34,498 bases of DNA, taken from the NCBI GenBank assembly GCA_042091915.1, contig JBELGO010000006.1:1-34498 (forward strand), read 5' to 3'. This document shows, one piece after another, positions 1 through 8,647 of this stretch. Each line of letters begins with the position of its first letter. Within the stretch, counting starts at the first letter, position 1. Source of the stretch: LSUCC0057 sp042091915. GTDB taxonomy: Bacteria; Pseudomonadota; Gammaproteobacteria; Pseudomonadales; Porticoccaceae. The notes under the pieces are model-generated. The model made no database searches, was not told the origin of the DNA, and saw nothing but the letters and a program-made list of their open reading frames with translations. The position numbers were made by a program, and so were the translations under genes.

Positions 1-12
1 CTCTTCCGATCT
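1..12. other. Illumina adapter remnant at contig edge
   Basis: The first 12 bases are identical to the 3' end of the standard Illumina TruSeq adapter (ending GCTCTTCCGATCT). They are sequencing residue, not genomic DNA. Genomic sequence starts at about position 13, and the gene on the minus strand is artificially fused to these bases. Twelve matching bases exactly at a contig edge are very unlikely by chance. Confidence 0.9.
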
Positions 13-600
13 ATAGGAGCCCCGTGCAGGCAGTGATTTCATCTTGCGTTGGGGCACACTGCTGACAACAAATGCATAGGGCCCTGCAGTGACCACCGAT
101 TGTTCTGATTGAGAAATTTCCTGGCCAAAATTGACAGCTCGCGCTGCTGCCAAGCGAGGGTGTTGGCCAGCGATTGGTTTAGCGTGAGTAGGGATGCGAT
201 TGCGCCAAAAAGCTAAAAGTTGCATGGTATCTGAGCCATCCGTAATAACGACTAGCTGATCCTCATCATCGCCAAATCCCATCAGCGTTGGTGTTGCACC
301 GGTGCCCGTGGAAATCTTTCCGTAGGGCATACGCCGCCCAGAATTATAAGTGGCGCGCCATGCACCGGTCTGTTCATCGTCAATAATTTTTCCCTCTGGT
401 GTGACCAGTAATCGGTACAGTGCTTTGTTGGATGCAACATAAATTGCCTGACCGTTTAACTCCGGGCTAGTGGAAAAACTGTTGGATATTACCTCGTCGT
501 TATCTAGCAGAAGAGAATCAAGAACCTCAAAAGTTTTTGGGTTCAAAGTGATTAATCTTCCTGACACGGTGTTGATTACTAACACACCGTTGAAGGTCAT
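13..600 (-). CDS. Partial PQQ-like beta-propeller protein, truncated at the contig edge and perhaps also at its 5' end
   Basis: An open frame on the minus strand runs from an ATG at 600 to the contig edge, about 196 residues. It has the short repeated strand pattern of a beta-propeller (for example LVINTVSGRLITLNP, GQAIYVASNKALYRL, DQLVVITDGSD). From memory it resembles uncharacterised secreted PQQ-like/SMP-30-like propeller proteins, which have a 'tdkALYRl ... tGttPTL ... VaITDnaD' layout; this is an inference. The 3' end is lost at the edge. The 5' end also looks incomplete: there is no signal peptide, no ribosome binding site before the ATG, and a stop lies five codons upstream in frame. 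It could be a decayed gene remnant. Function unknown. Confidence 0.55.
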
Positions 601-753
601 GTGCAGAGCGCGCTACCTTGTCAGCTGGTCGAGTTATAGGTTTCCACTATAGACTGAATTGCCAGGTAAAATTTCCAAAAGGAATAAGCATATATTATTT
701 TGTTATTACAGTGGATCGTATGATCAATCAAATTAAAAACTGGAGAAACTATT

Positions 754-1404
754 ATGGCACTTCGAATTAATGACACAGTACCTAACCTCGACTTGAAAAC
801 CGATTTAGGTAATTTCACTCTACATGAATTTATTGGTGACAGTTGGGCAATACTCTTTAGTCACCCCAAAGATTTCACTCCAGTTTGTACCACTGAGTTT
901 GGTGCAGTCGCACAGTTGGCTGCTGAGTGGGAAAAGCGCGGTACTAAAGTTATCGGACTCTCTGTCGATGGTGTTGATGAACACGTCGAATGGAAAGTGG
1001 ATATCGAGAAATATTCCGGAGCATCAGCAACATTTCCGATTATTGCTGATGATGATATGGCGGTTGCCAAGGCGCTGGACATGCTTCCTGCTGACGCCTA
1101 TCTCCCCGATGGTCGAACTGCCGCTGATTCTGCTAGTGTGCGAGTGGTTTTTATCTTCAGCCCAGACAAAAAATTACAACTTGCCATGACTTACCCAATG
1201 TCAGTCGGCCGTAACTTTGCTGAAGTGCTGCGCGCACTGGATGCACTCCAAGCAACCTATCAGGCTCCGATCGCTACACCTGCAAACTGGCTAGTAGGTG
1301 AAGATGTGATAGTTGCACTCTCTCTGGACGATGAACAAGCAAAGGCTAAATACGGCAATATCGATGTAAAGCTCCCGTACCTGAGAACAACCAAACAGCC
1401 CTAA
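754..1404 (+). CDS. 1-Cys peroxiredoxin (Prx6 subfamily)
   Basis: This is a 216-residue thiol peroxidase of the AhpC/TSA fold that reduces hydrogen peroxide and organic hydroperoxides in the cytoplasm. The motif HPKDFTPVCTTE carries the peroxidatic cysteine at residue 45, followed by Thr/Glu as expected. There is no other cysteine in the protein, so it must be a 1-Cys enzyme that needs an external reductant. The C-terminal 1-Cys domain is present (PANWLVGEDVIV, and the ending LPYLRTTKQP), and the length matches the Prx6 group (about 210-220). The start is supported by a GGAG nine bases upstream of the ATG. The gene stands alone between a truncated gene and the convergent liu operon. I did not see a clear OxyR site. 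Confidence 0.93.
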   Translation: MALRINDTVPNLDLKTDLGNFTLHEFIGDSWAILFSHPKDFTPVCTTEFGAVAQLAAEWEKRGTKVIGLSVDGVDEHVEWKVDIEKYSGASATFPIIADDDMAVAKALDMLPADAYLPDGRTAADSASVRVVFIFSPDKKLQLAMTYPMSVGRNFAEVLRALDALQATYQAPIATPANWLVGEDVIVALSLDDEQAKAKYGNIDVKLPYLRTTKQP

Positions 1405-1427
1405 TCGATAGTTAATGTTTACAGCAG

Positions 1428-1474
1428 GATTAACCCCTCCCACTTGTCATCCAAGTAAACGGGTGGGGTTAATC
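1428..1474. terminator. Bidirectional terminator-like hairpin between prx and liuE
   Basis: A 10-bp inverted repeat (GATTAACCCC at 1428-1437, GGGGTTAATC at 1465-1474) encloses a smaller ACTTG/CAAGT hairpin. It lies between two convergent genes, so it could end transcription from both sides. It has no proper T-run after the stem on either strand, so it is a weaker call than the other terminators here. Confidence 0.5.
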
Positions 1475-1546
1475 TATTAGTTCATATCTGGTCTCAATAA
1501 TTTCTGAAACGTTAACAATTCTTAGAACGATTCAAGTGTCTGCTTG

Positions 1547-2440
1547 CTAACCTACTGCGCGCCCCACCTTTGATCCGTTGGGTCTATTTAACTTAGCTGA
1601 AATCGCTGCGCCGGACTTAGCCAGAGCGGCGAGGTCGACACCGTGCTCTATGCCCAAGCCGTTGAGAAGGTAGACGACCTCTTCAGTGGCAACGTTGCCA
1701 GAGGCGCCTGCGGCGTAGGGGCAGCCGCCGAGGCCGGCGACTGAGCTGTCGACAGTGCTAATACCCATCTCCAGTGCGCGGTAAATATTAGCCAGTGCCT
1801 GGCCGTAGGTGTCGTGGAAGTGCACGGCCAGTTGCTTGTTGCTTATGCTGGCTTGCAGCGCTTCGAGCATGGCGCTGATGCGGTTGGGGGTGCCCACACC
1901 AACGGTGTCGCCGAGCGAGATTTCATAGCAGCCCATATCGAGCAGTTGCTGCGCAACTTCGACTACCCGACTGGGAGCGATATCGCCTTGGTAGGGGCAG
2001 CCGACGACACAGCTGATGTAGCCACGCACGGCAACGCCGGCATCGAGTGCCGCGCGGGCAACCGGTTTAAAGCGTTCGAGACTCTCGGCAATAGTGCAGT
2101 TAATATTTTTAGCACTGAAGGCTTCGGAGGCGGCACCAAACACGGCAACCTCTTTAACGCCCGCGGCGAGCGCGGCTTGGAGCCCTTGCATGTTGGGGGT
2201 GAGGGCGCTGTAAGTGACACCGTCGCGCGCTCGCAAGGCGGCGAATACTTGATCGCTGCCAGCCATCTTGGGCACCCACTTGGGGCTGACAAAGCTGCCG
2301 GCCTCAATGTTACTGAGCCCAGCGTCTGCGAGCGCCTCGATAAGCTCTACCCGGGTGGCAACGCTCAGCTCGCCAGGTTCGTTCTGCAGGCCATCGCGGG
2401 GGCCAACTTCAACAATTTTGACTCTTTGGGGTAGGCTCAT
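1547..2440 (-). CDS. liuE: Hydroxymethylglutaryl-CoA lyase
   Basis: It cleaves HMG-CoA to acetyl-CoA and acetoacetate, the last step of leucine catabolism. The 297-residue TIM-barrel protein starts with the family motif VEVGPRDGLQNE (catalytic Arg15 and Asp16). It has the metal-binding HFHDTYGQ segment and the signature GLGGCPYAAGASGNVATEE with the active-site cysteine. The length matches bacterial HMG-CoA lyases (about 300). The frame stays open to 2548, overlapping liuD, but the ATG at 2440 fits the known N-terminus and has AAAGAGAG upstream, so I chose it. It is the last gene of the liu operon, 25 nt after liuD. A homocitrate-synthase-like enzyme is less likely given the lyase signature and context. 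Confidence 0.95.
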   Translation of the reverse strand: MSLPQRVKIVEVGPRDGLQNEPGELSVATRVELIEALADAGLSNIEAGSFVSPKWVPKMAGSDQVFAALRARDGVTYSALTPNMQGLQAALAAGVKEVAVFGAASEAFSAKNINCTIAESLERFKPVARAALDAGVAVRGYISCVVGCPYQGDIAPSRVVEVAQQLLDMGCYEISLGDTVGVGTPNRISAMLEALQASISNKQLAVHFHDTYGQALANIYRALEMGISTVDSSVAGLGGCPYAAGASGNVATEEVVYLLNGLGIEHGVDLAALAKSGAAISAKLNRPNGSKVGRAVG

Positions 2441-2465
2441 GGCGGCTCTCTTTATATCGACGGAA

Positions 2466-4472
2466 TTATTCTGCGGCGAAGTCGAGCAGCTCGGCACCGC
2501 CACTGACCAGCTCGCCGGGGGCGAAATAGAACTCACTGACGGCGCCATTGCTCGGTGCTTTAATGGCGTGTTCCATCTTCATCGCCTCCATAACTAGCAG
2601 AGTGGTACCGGCCTCGACGCTAGCGCCGGGCTCTACTAAGTGAGCAACGATAGTGCCGTTCATAGGGGCTTGCAGGCCGCCGCCGGCATCGCCGCTATCG
2701 GCATCGCCAAGATCAGGGCCGGCTACAATGGCTGTGAAACTGCCATTAGCATTGAACAAGGTAAGCTGTTCGCCGTTGTCAAACAGTGTGGCGGTAGAGC
2801 GCTTTCCGTCGAGCACAAAATGCACTGAGTCGCCTTCGCGCTGGCAGCTGACGGTGCCATTGGCGATCGGTTGGCCGTCGCAGCTGGCGCTCCAGATAAT
2901 TTCGCCGTTGCTACTGAGTTGGCTGATGATCTGGTAGACGCTGCCGGCCAAGGTCACGGTAGTTTCGCGCTGGTGACGGTAGTTGAGGCGCCAGTCGTTA
3001 TTGCTCTGCCATGGCGAGCAGAGCTCATCGCTACTGTGGACAATTGCGCTGCTGCGCTGCTGCAGTGCGCCAGCGAGCATGGCGAGCTGATCATTGAGCC
3101 GGGTAGCTTTGGCGCTGCCTTTGGCGAGCAGCTCAGTATGGCGTTCAATAAAGCGCGTATCCAGATCGGCGGCGCGGAATGGCTGGCTGTCGGCAATGCG
3201 ATGCAGGTAGTCGATATTGGTGGTCAAGCCGGCGATGCGATAGTCGCGCAAGGCATTAGTTAAGCGGTCAATAGCGCGATCGCGGTCGTGATCCCAGACA
3301 ATTAGCTTAGCAATCATCGGGTCGTAGAAGACCGATACCTCATCGCCCTCAATTACGCCGCTATCGACCCGCACATGAGCCGATTCGGCAGGGGTGCGCA
3401 GATAGGATAGTGTGCCGGTTGCGGGCAGAAATTCGTTGTCGGGATCCTCGGCATAGATGCGCGCCTCAACGGCATGGCCTGTAAGAGTGAGTTGGTGTTG
3501 TGCTTTGGGTAAAATTTGGCCATCAGCCACTAACAACTGCCACTCCACGAGATCTTCGCCGGTAATCAGCTCTGTGACTGGGTGCTCTACCTGAAGGCGT
3601 GTATTCATCTCCATAAAGAAGAAACTGCCATCGACATCGAGCAAAAACTCGACAGTGCCAGCGCCGCGGTAGTCGATGGCTTGAGCCGCTTTCACCGCAG
3701 CTTCACCCATCGCCTGGCGCAGTTCGGCACTCATGCCGGGTGCGGGCGCTTCCTCTAATACTTTTTGGTGGCGGCGCTGTACCGAACAGTCGCGCTCAAA
3801 CAGGTAGACGGCATTGCCGTGGTTGTCACAAAACACTTGAATCTCGACATGGCGCGGTTGGGTAAGGTACTTCTCGACCAGCATGCCGTCGTTGCCAAAG
3901 CCGTTGAGTGCCTCGCGCTTAGCCGCAGCGAGCGCCTCGTCAAACTCGTCGCTATTCCAAACTTGGCGCATTCCTTTGCCGCCGCCGCCGGCAACCGCTT
4001 TAAGCAGTACCGGGTAGCCCATTTGATCGGCGGCACTCTTGAGCGTAGCGGGCGATTGATCACTGCCGTGGTAGCCGGGTACTAGAGGCACGCCGGCCTC
4101 TTGCATAATTTGTTTGGCAGCGGATTTAGAGCCCATCGCCTCGATGGCGCCCACGGGTGGGCCGATAAATACCACATTGTTAGCGCTGCACAGCTCGCTA
4201 AAGCCGGCGTTTTCAGAGAGAAAACCATAGCCGGGATGGATCGCTTGGGCGCCAGTTTGCAGAGCTGCATCGAGTACCTTATCGCCGAGCAGATAAGAGT
4301 CGCGCGACGCCGAGCCGCCAATGTGTACGGCTTGGTCGGCCAATAACACATGTTGCGCGTTGGCATCAGCATCGCTGTATACAGCAACTGTTTTAACTCC
4401 CATGGCGCGAGCGGTGCGAATAATACGGCAGGCGATTTCGCCGCGGTTGGCGATCAGTATTTTGTTGAACAT
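2466..4472 (-). CDS. liuD: Methylcrotonyl-CoA carboxylase, biotin-containing alpha subunit
   Basis: It carboxylates its own biotin with ATP and bicarbonate, then passes CO2 to the beta subunit (LiuB), which forms 3-methylglutaconyl-CoA. The 668-residue protein shows, in order, a biotin carboxylase domain (start KILIANRGEIACRII), an ATP-grasp glycine loop (AVAGGGGKGM), the active-site segment EMNTRLQVEHPVTE, a middle BT-like domain, and a C-terminal biotinyl domain with the motif VMEAMKMEHAI. Lys632 is the predicted biotinylation site. Domain order and length match MCC alpha rather than the shorter stand-alone AccC (about 450). It sits between liuC and liuE on the same strand, which separates it from propionyl-CoA or acetyl-CoA carboxylases of similar layout. 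Confidence 0.95.
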   Translation of the reverse strand: MFNKILIANRGEIACRIIRTARAMGVKTVAVYSDADANAQHVLLADQAVHIGGSASRDSYLLGDKVLDAALQTGAQAIHPGYGFLSENAGFSELCSANNVVFIGPPVGAIEAMGSKSAAKQIMQEAGVPLVPGYHGSDQSPATLKSAADQMGYPVLLKAVAGGGGKGMRQVWNSDEFDEALAAAKREALNGFGNDGMLVEKYLTQPRHVEIQVFCDNHGNAVYLFERDCSVQRRHQKVLEEAPAPGMSAELRQAMGEAAVKAAQAIDYRGAGTVEFLLDVDGSFFFMEMNTRLQVEHPVTELITGEDLVEWQLLVADGQILPKAQHQLTLTGHAVEARIYAEDPDNEFLPATGTLSYLRTPAESAHVRVDSGVIEGDEVSVFYDPMIAKLIVWDHDRDRAIDRLTNALRDYRIAGLTTNIDYLHRIADSQPFRAADLDTRFIERHTELLAKGSAKATRLNDQLAMLAGALQQRSSAIVHSSDELCSPWQSNNDWRLNYRHQRETTVTLAGSVYQIISQLSSNGEIIWSASCDGQPIANGTVSCQREGDSVHFVLDGKRSTATLFDNGEQLTLFNANGSFTAIVAGPDLGDADSGDAGGGLQAPMNGTIVAHLVEPGASVEAGTTLLVMEAMKMEHAIKAPSNGAVSEFYFAPGELVSGGAELLDFAAE

Positions 4473-4513
4473 AGTCGCTGTTCCATAGTGTGTGATGTTG
4501 TGTAGCTGACGCG

Positions 4514-5299
4514 TTAGTGCTGCCAGCTGGGTTGGCGCTTGTCAAAGAAAGCGGCTAAGCCCTCTTGCCCTTCGGCTGAGACGCGCAGTCGCGCAATCCG
4601 TTGGCTGCTGTCATGTATCAGTGCCGCGTCGATCGTTTGGCCGCCGTAGTCGAGTGCCAATGCTTTTGCTTCACGCACTGCTTGAGGGCCATTGGCGAGC
4701 AGAGTGTTGATCAGCTGTTGACACGCCTCGTCGAGATTTTCTTCGGCGACCACCTCGCTGAGCAGACCGAGCTGCAACGCAGTGGATGCGGTGAAGCGCT
4801 CGGCAGTTGTGAAGTACCGGCGCGCGGCACGCTCACCGATGGCGCGCAGCACATAGGGCGATATGGTGGCGGGGATGAGTCCCAGCTTAACTTCAGAGAG
4901 GCAGAAGCTGGCCCGCTCGCTAGCGACAGCGATATCGCAGCAGCTGACCAAGCCGACCGCGCCGCCAAAGGCTGCGCCTTGTACGCGGGCGATGGTCGGC
5001 ATCGGCAAGTTATAGAGTGCATTCAGCATGTCGGCCAGTTGTTCGGCATCGCGCTGGTTGTCGGCTTGGCTGTAACCAGCCATTTTTTTCATATAGCCCA
5101 GGTCTGCACCGGCTGAAAAGCTTTTGCCCTCAGCGGCCAGTACCACTGCGCGCACACTGCTGTCAGCCGCCAACGTTTCAAATGTCTGTTTGAGCGCGGC
5201 GATCAGCTGGTCGTCAAAAGCGTTGTGTTGCTCGGCATTGTCCAGTGTTACCGTGACAACGCCGAGCGGATCGTGTGTTACCCGTAAATGTTTGCTCAT
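4514..5299 (-). CDS. liuC: Methylglutaconyl-CoA hydratase (enoyl-CoA hydratase/isomerase family)
   Basis: It hydrates 3-methylglutaconyl-CoA to HMG-CoA. The 261-residue crotonase-fold protein has the oxyanion-hole and CoA-binding segments FSAGADLGYMKKM and GAAFGGAVGLVSCCDIAVAS, followed by LSEVKLGLIPATISPYV, typical of the LiuC/AUH group. The ATG at 5299 has AGAGAG about five bases upstream. A GTG two codons earlier (5305) is also in frame but fits less well. The gene lies 41 nt from liuD and 23 nt from liuB. The crotonase family alone would not fix the substrate; the assignment rests on the operon. Confidence 0.93.
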   Translation of the reverse strand: MSKHLRVTHDPLGVVTVTLDNAEQHNAFDDQLIAALKQTFETLAADSSVRAVVLAAEGKSFSAGADLGYMKKMAGYSQADNQRDAEQLADMLNALYNLPMPTIARVQGAAFGGAVGLVSCCDIAVASERASFCLSEVKLGLIPATISPYVLRAIGERAARRYFTTAERFTASTALQLGLLSEVVAEENLDEACQQLINTLLANGPQAVREAKALALDYGGQTIDAALIHDSSQRIARLRVSAEGQEGLAAFFDKRQPSWQH

Positions 5300-5322
5300 A
5301 ACCACTCTCTTGTCTGCACCGC

Positions 5323-6930
5323 TTACATGCGGAACACGCCAAAGCGTGTCTCGGCTATCGGTTTGTTGAGGCTGGCTGAGATGGCCAGTGCCAGTACATT
5401 GCGAGTTTCTGCCGGGTCAATCACACCGTCGTCCCAGAGCCGCGCCGAGGCGTAGTAGGGGTGGCCCTGATGTTCGTAAGCCTCAATCGTCGGTTGCTTG
5501 AATGCCTCTTCTTCTTCGCTGCTCCAGCTATCGCCGCGCCGCTCGATCTGGTCGCGTTTAACTGTGGCCAACACGCCGGCAGCCTGTTCGCCGCCCATCA
5601 CCGAGATGCGCGCGTTGGGCCACATGAACAGGAAGTTGGGGTCGTAGGCACGGCCACACATGCCGTAGTTGCCGGCGCCAAATGAGCCGCCGATTAAGAT
5701 GGTGAATTTTGGCACTTTGGCACAAGCCACAGCGGTGACCATCTTGGCGCCATGTTTGGCGATACCACCGGCTTCATATTGGCGGCCGACCATAAAGCCG
5801 GTGATGTTCTGTAAGAATACCAGCGGGATTTTGCGCTGTGCGCAGAGCTCGACAAAGTGCGCGCCCTTTTCTGCCGACTCGCCAAACAAGATGCCGTTGT
5901 TGGCAACAATGCCGACTGGGTAACCGTGTATGCGGGCAAACCCACACACCAGCGTGGTGCCGTAGAGCGCTTTGAATTCATCGAGGTCTGAGTCGTCAAC
6001 CACCCGCGCGATGACCTCGCGGACATCGTACGGTGTACGGGTATCGGTGGGAATAATGCCGTAGAGCTCTTCGGCAGCGTAGCGCGGTGGCTGCGCTGCA
6101 GTAACATCCAACTGGGCCGGCTTTACGCGGTTGCTGCGTGCGACAGCGCGGCGCACTAGCTCGAGTGCGTGGTGGTCATTCTGCGCGTAGTGATCGGCAA
6201 CACCAGAGGTGCGGCAGTGGACATCGGCACCGCCGAGATCCTCGGCGCTGACCACTTCACCGGTAGCGGCCTTGACCAACGGAGGCCCACCTAAAAAGAT
6301 AGTGCCTTGGTTTTTAACAATGATCGACTCGTCGGCCATAGCCGGCACATAGGCGCCGCCGGCGGTACACGAGCCCATTACCGCGGCGATCTGCGGAATT
6401 CCTTCGGCGGACATATTGGCCTGGTTAAAGAAAATGTGTCCAAAGTGGTCGCGGTCGGGGAACACCTCATCTTGGCGGGGCAGGTTGGCGCCGCCGGAGT
6501 CGACCAGATAAATACACAGTAAGCCGTTCTGCTGAGCGATTGCCTGTGCACGCAAGTGCTTCTTAACCGTCAGCGGGTAGTAAGAGCCGCCTTTTACGGT
6601 AGCGTCGTTGGCGATGATCAAACACTCGCGGCCGGCGACGCGACCGATGCCGGTAATAATACCGGCAGCGGGAACTTCTTCGCCGTAAACTTCGTAAGCG
6701 GCCAACTGCGACAGCTCCAAAAACGGCGAGCCCGGATCGATCAGGGCGTCGATGCGCTGGCGTGGCAGCAGTTTGCCGCGATCGAGATGGCGCTGCTGTG
6801 ACGCGCTGCCGCCGCCTTGGCGAATAGCCTCTATTTTGTCGCGCAGATCAGCCACCTGTGCCTGCATATGGCTGGCGTTGGCGGCGAACTCGGCGCTCTG
6901 GGTTTTTAGCTTGCTGACGATAACAGCCAT
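5323..6930 (-). CDS. liuB: Methylcrotonyl-CoA carboxylase, carboxyltransferase beta subunit
   Basis: It moves carboxyl groups from carboxybiotin on LiuD to 3-methylcrotonyl-CoA. The 535-residue protein is a tandem crotonase-fold carboxyltransferase. It contains the segment GGAYVPAMADESIIVKNQGTIFLGGPPLVKAATGE (given by its parts GGAYVPAMADE and FLGGPPLVKAATGE) and the C-terminal GGSFGAGNYGMCGRAYDP and MWPNARISVMGGEQAAGVL, which are hallmarks of MCC beta. Its length equals the family norm (about 535). The ATG is preceded by TAGGAGT, a good ribosome binding site, and lies 24 nt after liuA. Its pairing with liuD in one operon supports an alpha/beta complex. Confidence 0.96.
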   Translation of the reverse strand: MAVIVSKLKTQSAEFAANASHMQAQVADLRDKIEAIRQGGGSASQQRHLDRGKLLPRQRIDALIDPGSPFLELSQLAAYEVYGEEVPAAGIITGIGRVAGRECLIIANDATVKGGSYYPLTVKKHLRAQAIAQQNGLLCIYLVDSGGANLPRQDEVFPDRDHFGHIFFNQANMSAEGIPQIAAVMGSCTAGGAYVPAMADESIIVKNQGTIFLGGPPLVKAATGEVVSAEDLGGADVHCRTSGVADHYAQNDHHALELVRRAVARSNRVKPAQLDVTAAQPPRYAAEELYGIIPTDTRTPYDVREVIARVVDDSDLDEFKALYGTTLVCGFARIHGYPVGIVANNGILFGESAEKGAHFVELCAQRKIPLVFLQNITGFMVGRQYEAGGIAKHGAKMVTAVACAKVPKFTILIGGSFGAGNYGMCGRAYDPNFLFMWPNARISVMGGEQAAGVLATVKRDQIERRGDSWSSEEEEAFKQPTIEAYEHQGHPYYASARLWDDGVIDPAETRNVLALAISASLNKPIAETRFGVFRM

Positions 6931-6954
6931 AGCGGACTCCTAGAACAGTGGCGG

Positions 6955-8124
6955 TTAGCGAGTTTCGTTGAACAGTTCGCGGCCAATTAGCATTCGGCGT
7001 ACCTCTGAGGTGCCGGCGCCGATCTCATAGAGTTTGGCATCGCGCAGCAAACGTCCGGTGGAGTACTCGTTGATGTAGCCATTGCCGCCGAGTGTCTGTA
7101 TGGCTTGTAGCGCCATTTGGGTGGCCTTTTCTGCGGTGTAGAGAATCACTGCGGCAGCATCCTTGCGCGATTCTTGGCCGCGGTCACATGCCGCAGCGAC
7201 CGCGTACAGGAACGCACGACAGGCGCTCAGTTCGGTGTACATATCGGCAATCTTGCCCTGCATTAGTTGGAACTCACCAATCGCCTGGCCAAACTGCTTG
7301 CGATCGTGAATATAGGGAACCACCACATCCATGCAGGCTTGCATAATGCCGACCGGCCCGCCGGAGAGAATGGTGCGCTCGTAGTCTAGACCTGACATCA
7401 ACACGGCGACACCGCGCCCCTCGCCGCCGAGAATATTCTCTGCGGGTACACGGCAGTCTTGGAAGACCAGTTCACAGGTATTGGAGCCGCGCATACCGAG
7501 CTTGTCGAGTTTTTGGTGGCGGCTAAAGCCGGGGTAGTCGCGCTCGACAATAAAAGCAGTAATGCCTTTGGAGCCGCCTTGGACGTCAGTTTTGGCGTAG
7601 ATAACATAGGTATTGGCGTCTGGGCCGTTGGTAATCCACATCTTGTTGCCGTTCAATACATACTCGTCGCCATCCTTTACGGCGACCAGTTTCATGCTGA
7701 CAACATCCGAGCCGGCGTTGGGCTCGGACATGGCTAAGGCGCCAATATGTTCGCCACTGCAGAGCTTGGGCAGATATTTAAGTTTTTGCTCGTGGGTACC
7801 GTTTTTGGCAATTTGGTTGACGCACAAGTTGGAGTGAGCACCGTAAGAGAGACCTACCGAGGCTGAAGCGCGCGAGATCTCTTCCATAGCAATAGTGTGC
7901 GCCAAGTAACCCATGTCAGAGCCGCCGTACTGCTCCTCTACGGTAATACCGAGAAGGCCCATATCACCGAATTTCTTCCACATGTCCATGGGGAACTGAT
8001 TGTCGCGGTCGATCTGCTCGGCGCGCGGTGCTAACTCAGCTTGGCAAAACTGGTAAACCGAGTCGCGCAACATATCGATATCTTCGCCGAGGTTAAAGTT
8101 GAGAGTAGGGTAGCTGATGCTCAT
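6955..8124 (-). CDS. liuA: Isovaleryl-CoA dehydrogenase
   Basis: This FAD enzyme oxidises isovaleryl-CoA to 3-methylcrotonyl-CoA and passes electrons to ETF. The 389-residue acyl-CoA dehydrogenase has the FAD/substrate motifs AMSEPNAGSD and MWITNGPDAN. The catalytic glutamate is the diagnostic point. At the usual acyl-CoA dehydrogenase position the sequence is LYEIGAGTSE, with Ala370 in place of Glu. A glutamate occurs instead at the isovaleryl-specific position in GLDYERTIL (Glu249). This pattern separates isovaleryl-CoA dehydrogenase from medium- and short-chain enzymes. The start has a clear AAGGAG upstream. It is the first enzyme gene after liuR, 51 nt away, and catalyses the first step encoded by the operon. 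Confidence 0.96.
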   Translation of the reverse strand: MSISYPTLNFNLGEDIDMLRDSVYQFCQAELAPRAEQIDRDNQFPMDMWKKFGDMGLLGITVEEQYGGSDMGYLAHTIAMEEISRASASVGLSYGAHSNLCVNQIAKNGTHEQKLKYLPKLCSGEHIGALAMSEPNAGSDVVSMKLVAVKDGDEYVLNGNKMWITNGPDANTYVIYAKTDVQGGSKGITAFIVERDYPGFSRHQKLDKLGMRGSNTCELVFQDCRVPAENILGGEGRGVAVLMSGLDYERTILSGGPVGIMQACMDVVVPYIHDRKQFGQAIGEFQLMQGKIADMYTELSACRAFLYAVAAACDRGQESRKDAAAVILYTAEKATQMALQAIQTLGGNGYINEYSTGRLLRDAKLYEIGAGTSEVRRMLIGRELFNETR

Positions 8125-8175
8125 GTGGACTCCTTAGAGGGCAGGGTGATTCTTGGTTAAAGTAAAAAAATAAAG

Positions 8176-8583
8176 TTAAGCCGTTTTGCGTCTGGCGACA
8201 TCGGGCTGGGCCAATGCTGCCAGAGATTCAGCTTCCGCCTGATCGAGATCGCCGAGCATGCTGTTGAGCTCCTCAAGCTGCGCTTGCAGGCGCTGTCGCT
8301 GTAGACGAATGGCATCGATGAGTTTTTCTAGCTGGGCGTGGTTGTTGGCGCCCGGTTCATACATATTGATGATTTCACGCGACTGTTCGAGTGATAGCCC
8401 AAGACGTTTGCCGCGCACAATAAGTTTCAGGCGAGTGCGGTCTGCGCTGTTGTAGATACGGTTTTGGCCAATTCTAGTCGGGCTAATTAAGCCGATCTGT
8501 TCGTAGTGGCGAATGGCGCGCGGGGTGATATCAAACTCCTGTGCCATTTGGGAGATGCTGTATTGACGGTTTTTATCGACCAT
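8176..8583 (-). CDS. liuR: MerR-family regulator of branched-chain amino acid catabolism (LiuR-like)
   Basis: The 135-residue protein has an N-terminal winged helix-turn-helix of the MerR type (YSISQMAQEFDITPRAIRHYE, within residues 7-28, then GLISPTRIGQNRIY). A long coiled-coil dimerisation helix follows at about residues 75-122, ending in a short acidic/alanine-rich tail. It has no cysteine cluster, so it is not a metal-sensing MerR. It is the first gene of the liu operon and faces the operator-like palindrome at 8661-8676, so it probably controls its own operon. Family knowledge: LiuR proteins control leucine/isovalerate genes in many proteobacteria. The ribosome binding site is weak (GAGG about 13 bases upstream). 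Confidence 0.9.
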   Translation of the reverse strand: MVDKNRQYSISQMAQEFDITPRAIRHYEQIGLISPTRIGQNRIYNSADRTRLKLIVRGKRLGLSLEQSREIINMYEPGANNHAQLEKLIDAIRLQRQRLQAQLEELNSMLGDLDQAEAESLAALAQPDVARRKTA

Positions 8584-8647
8584 AACAAGCTGCCTCTGCG
8601 AGTTTGTTTGCAGTAAACGTCTCTACTGCTCTAAATAACGTTTGCGC

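Noticed and set aside
673..684. TTCC-AAAA-GGAA inverted repeat upstream of prx
   Set aside because: It is short and lies in AT-rich DNA; I found no matching regulator motif and no second copy.
1814..2434. 206-codon plus-strand open frame inside liuE
   Set aside because: It is antisense to the conserved HMG-CoA lyase and shows only a GC-rich shadow composition, with no family motif.
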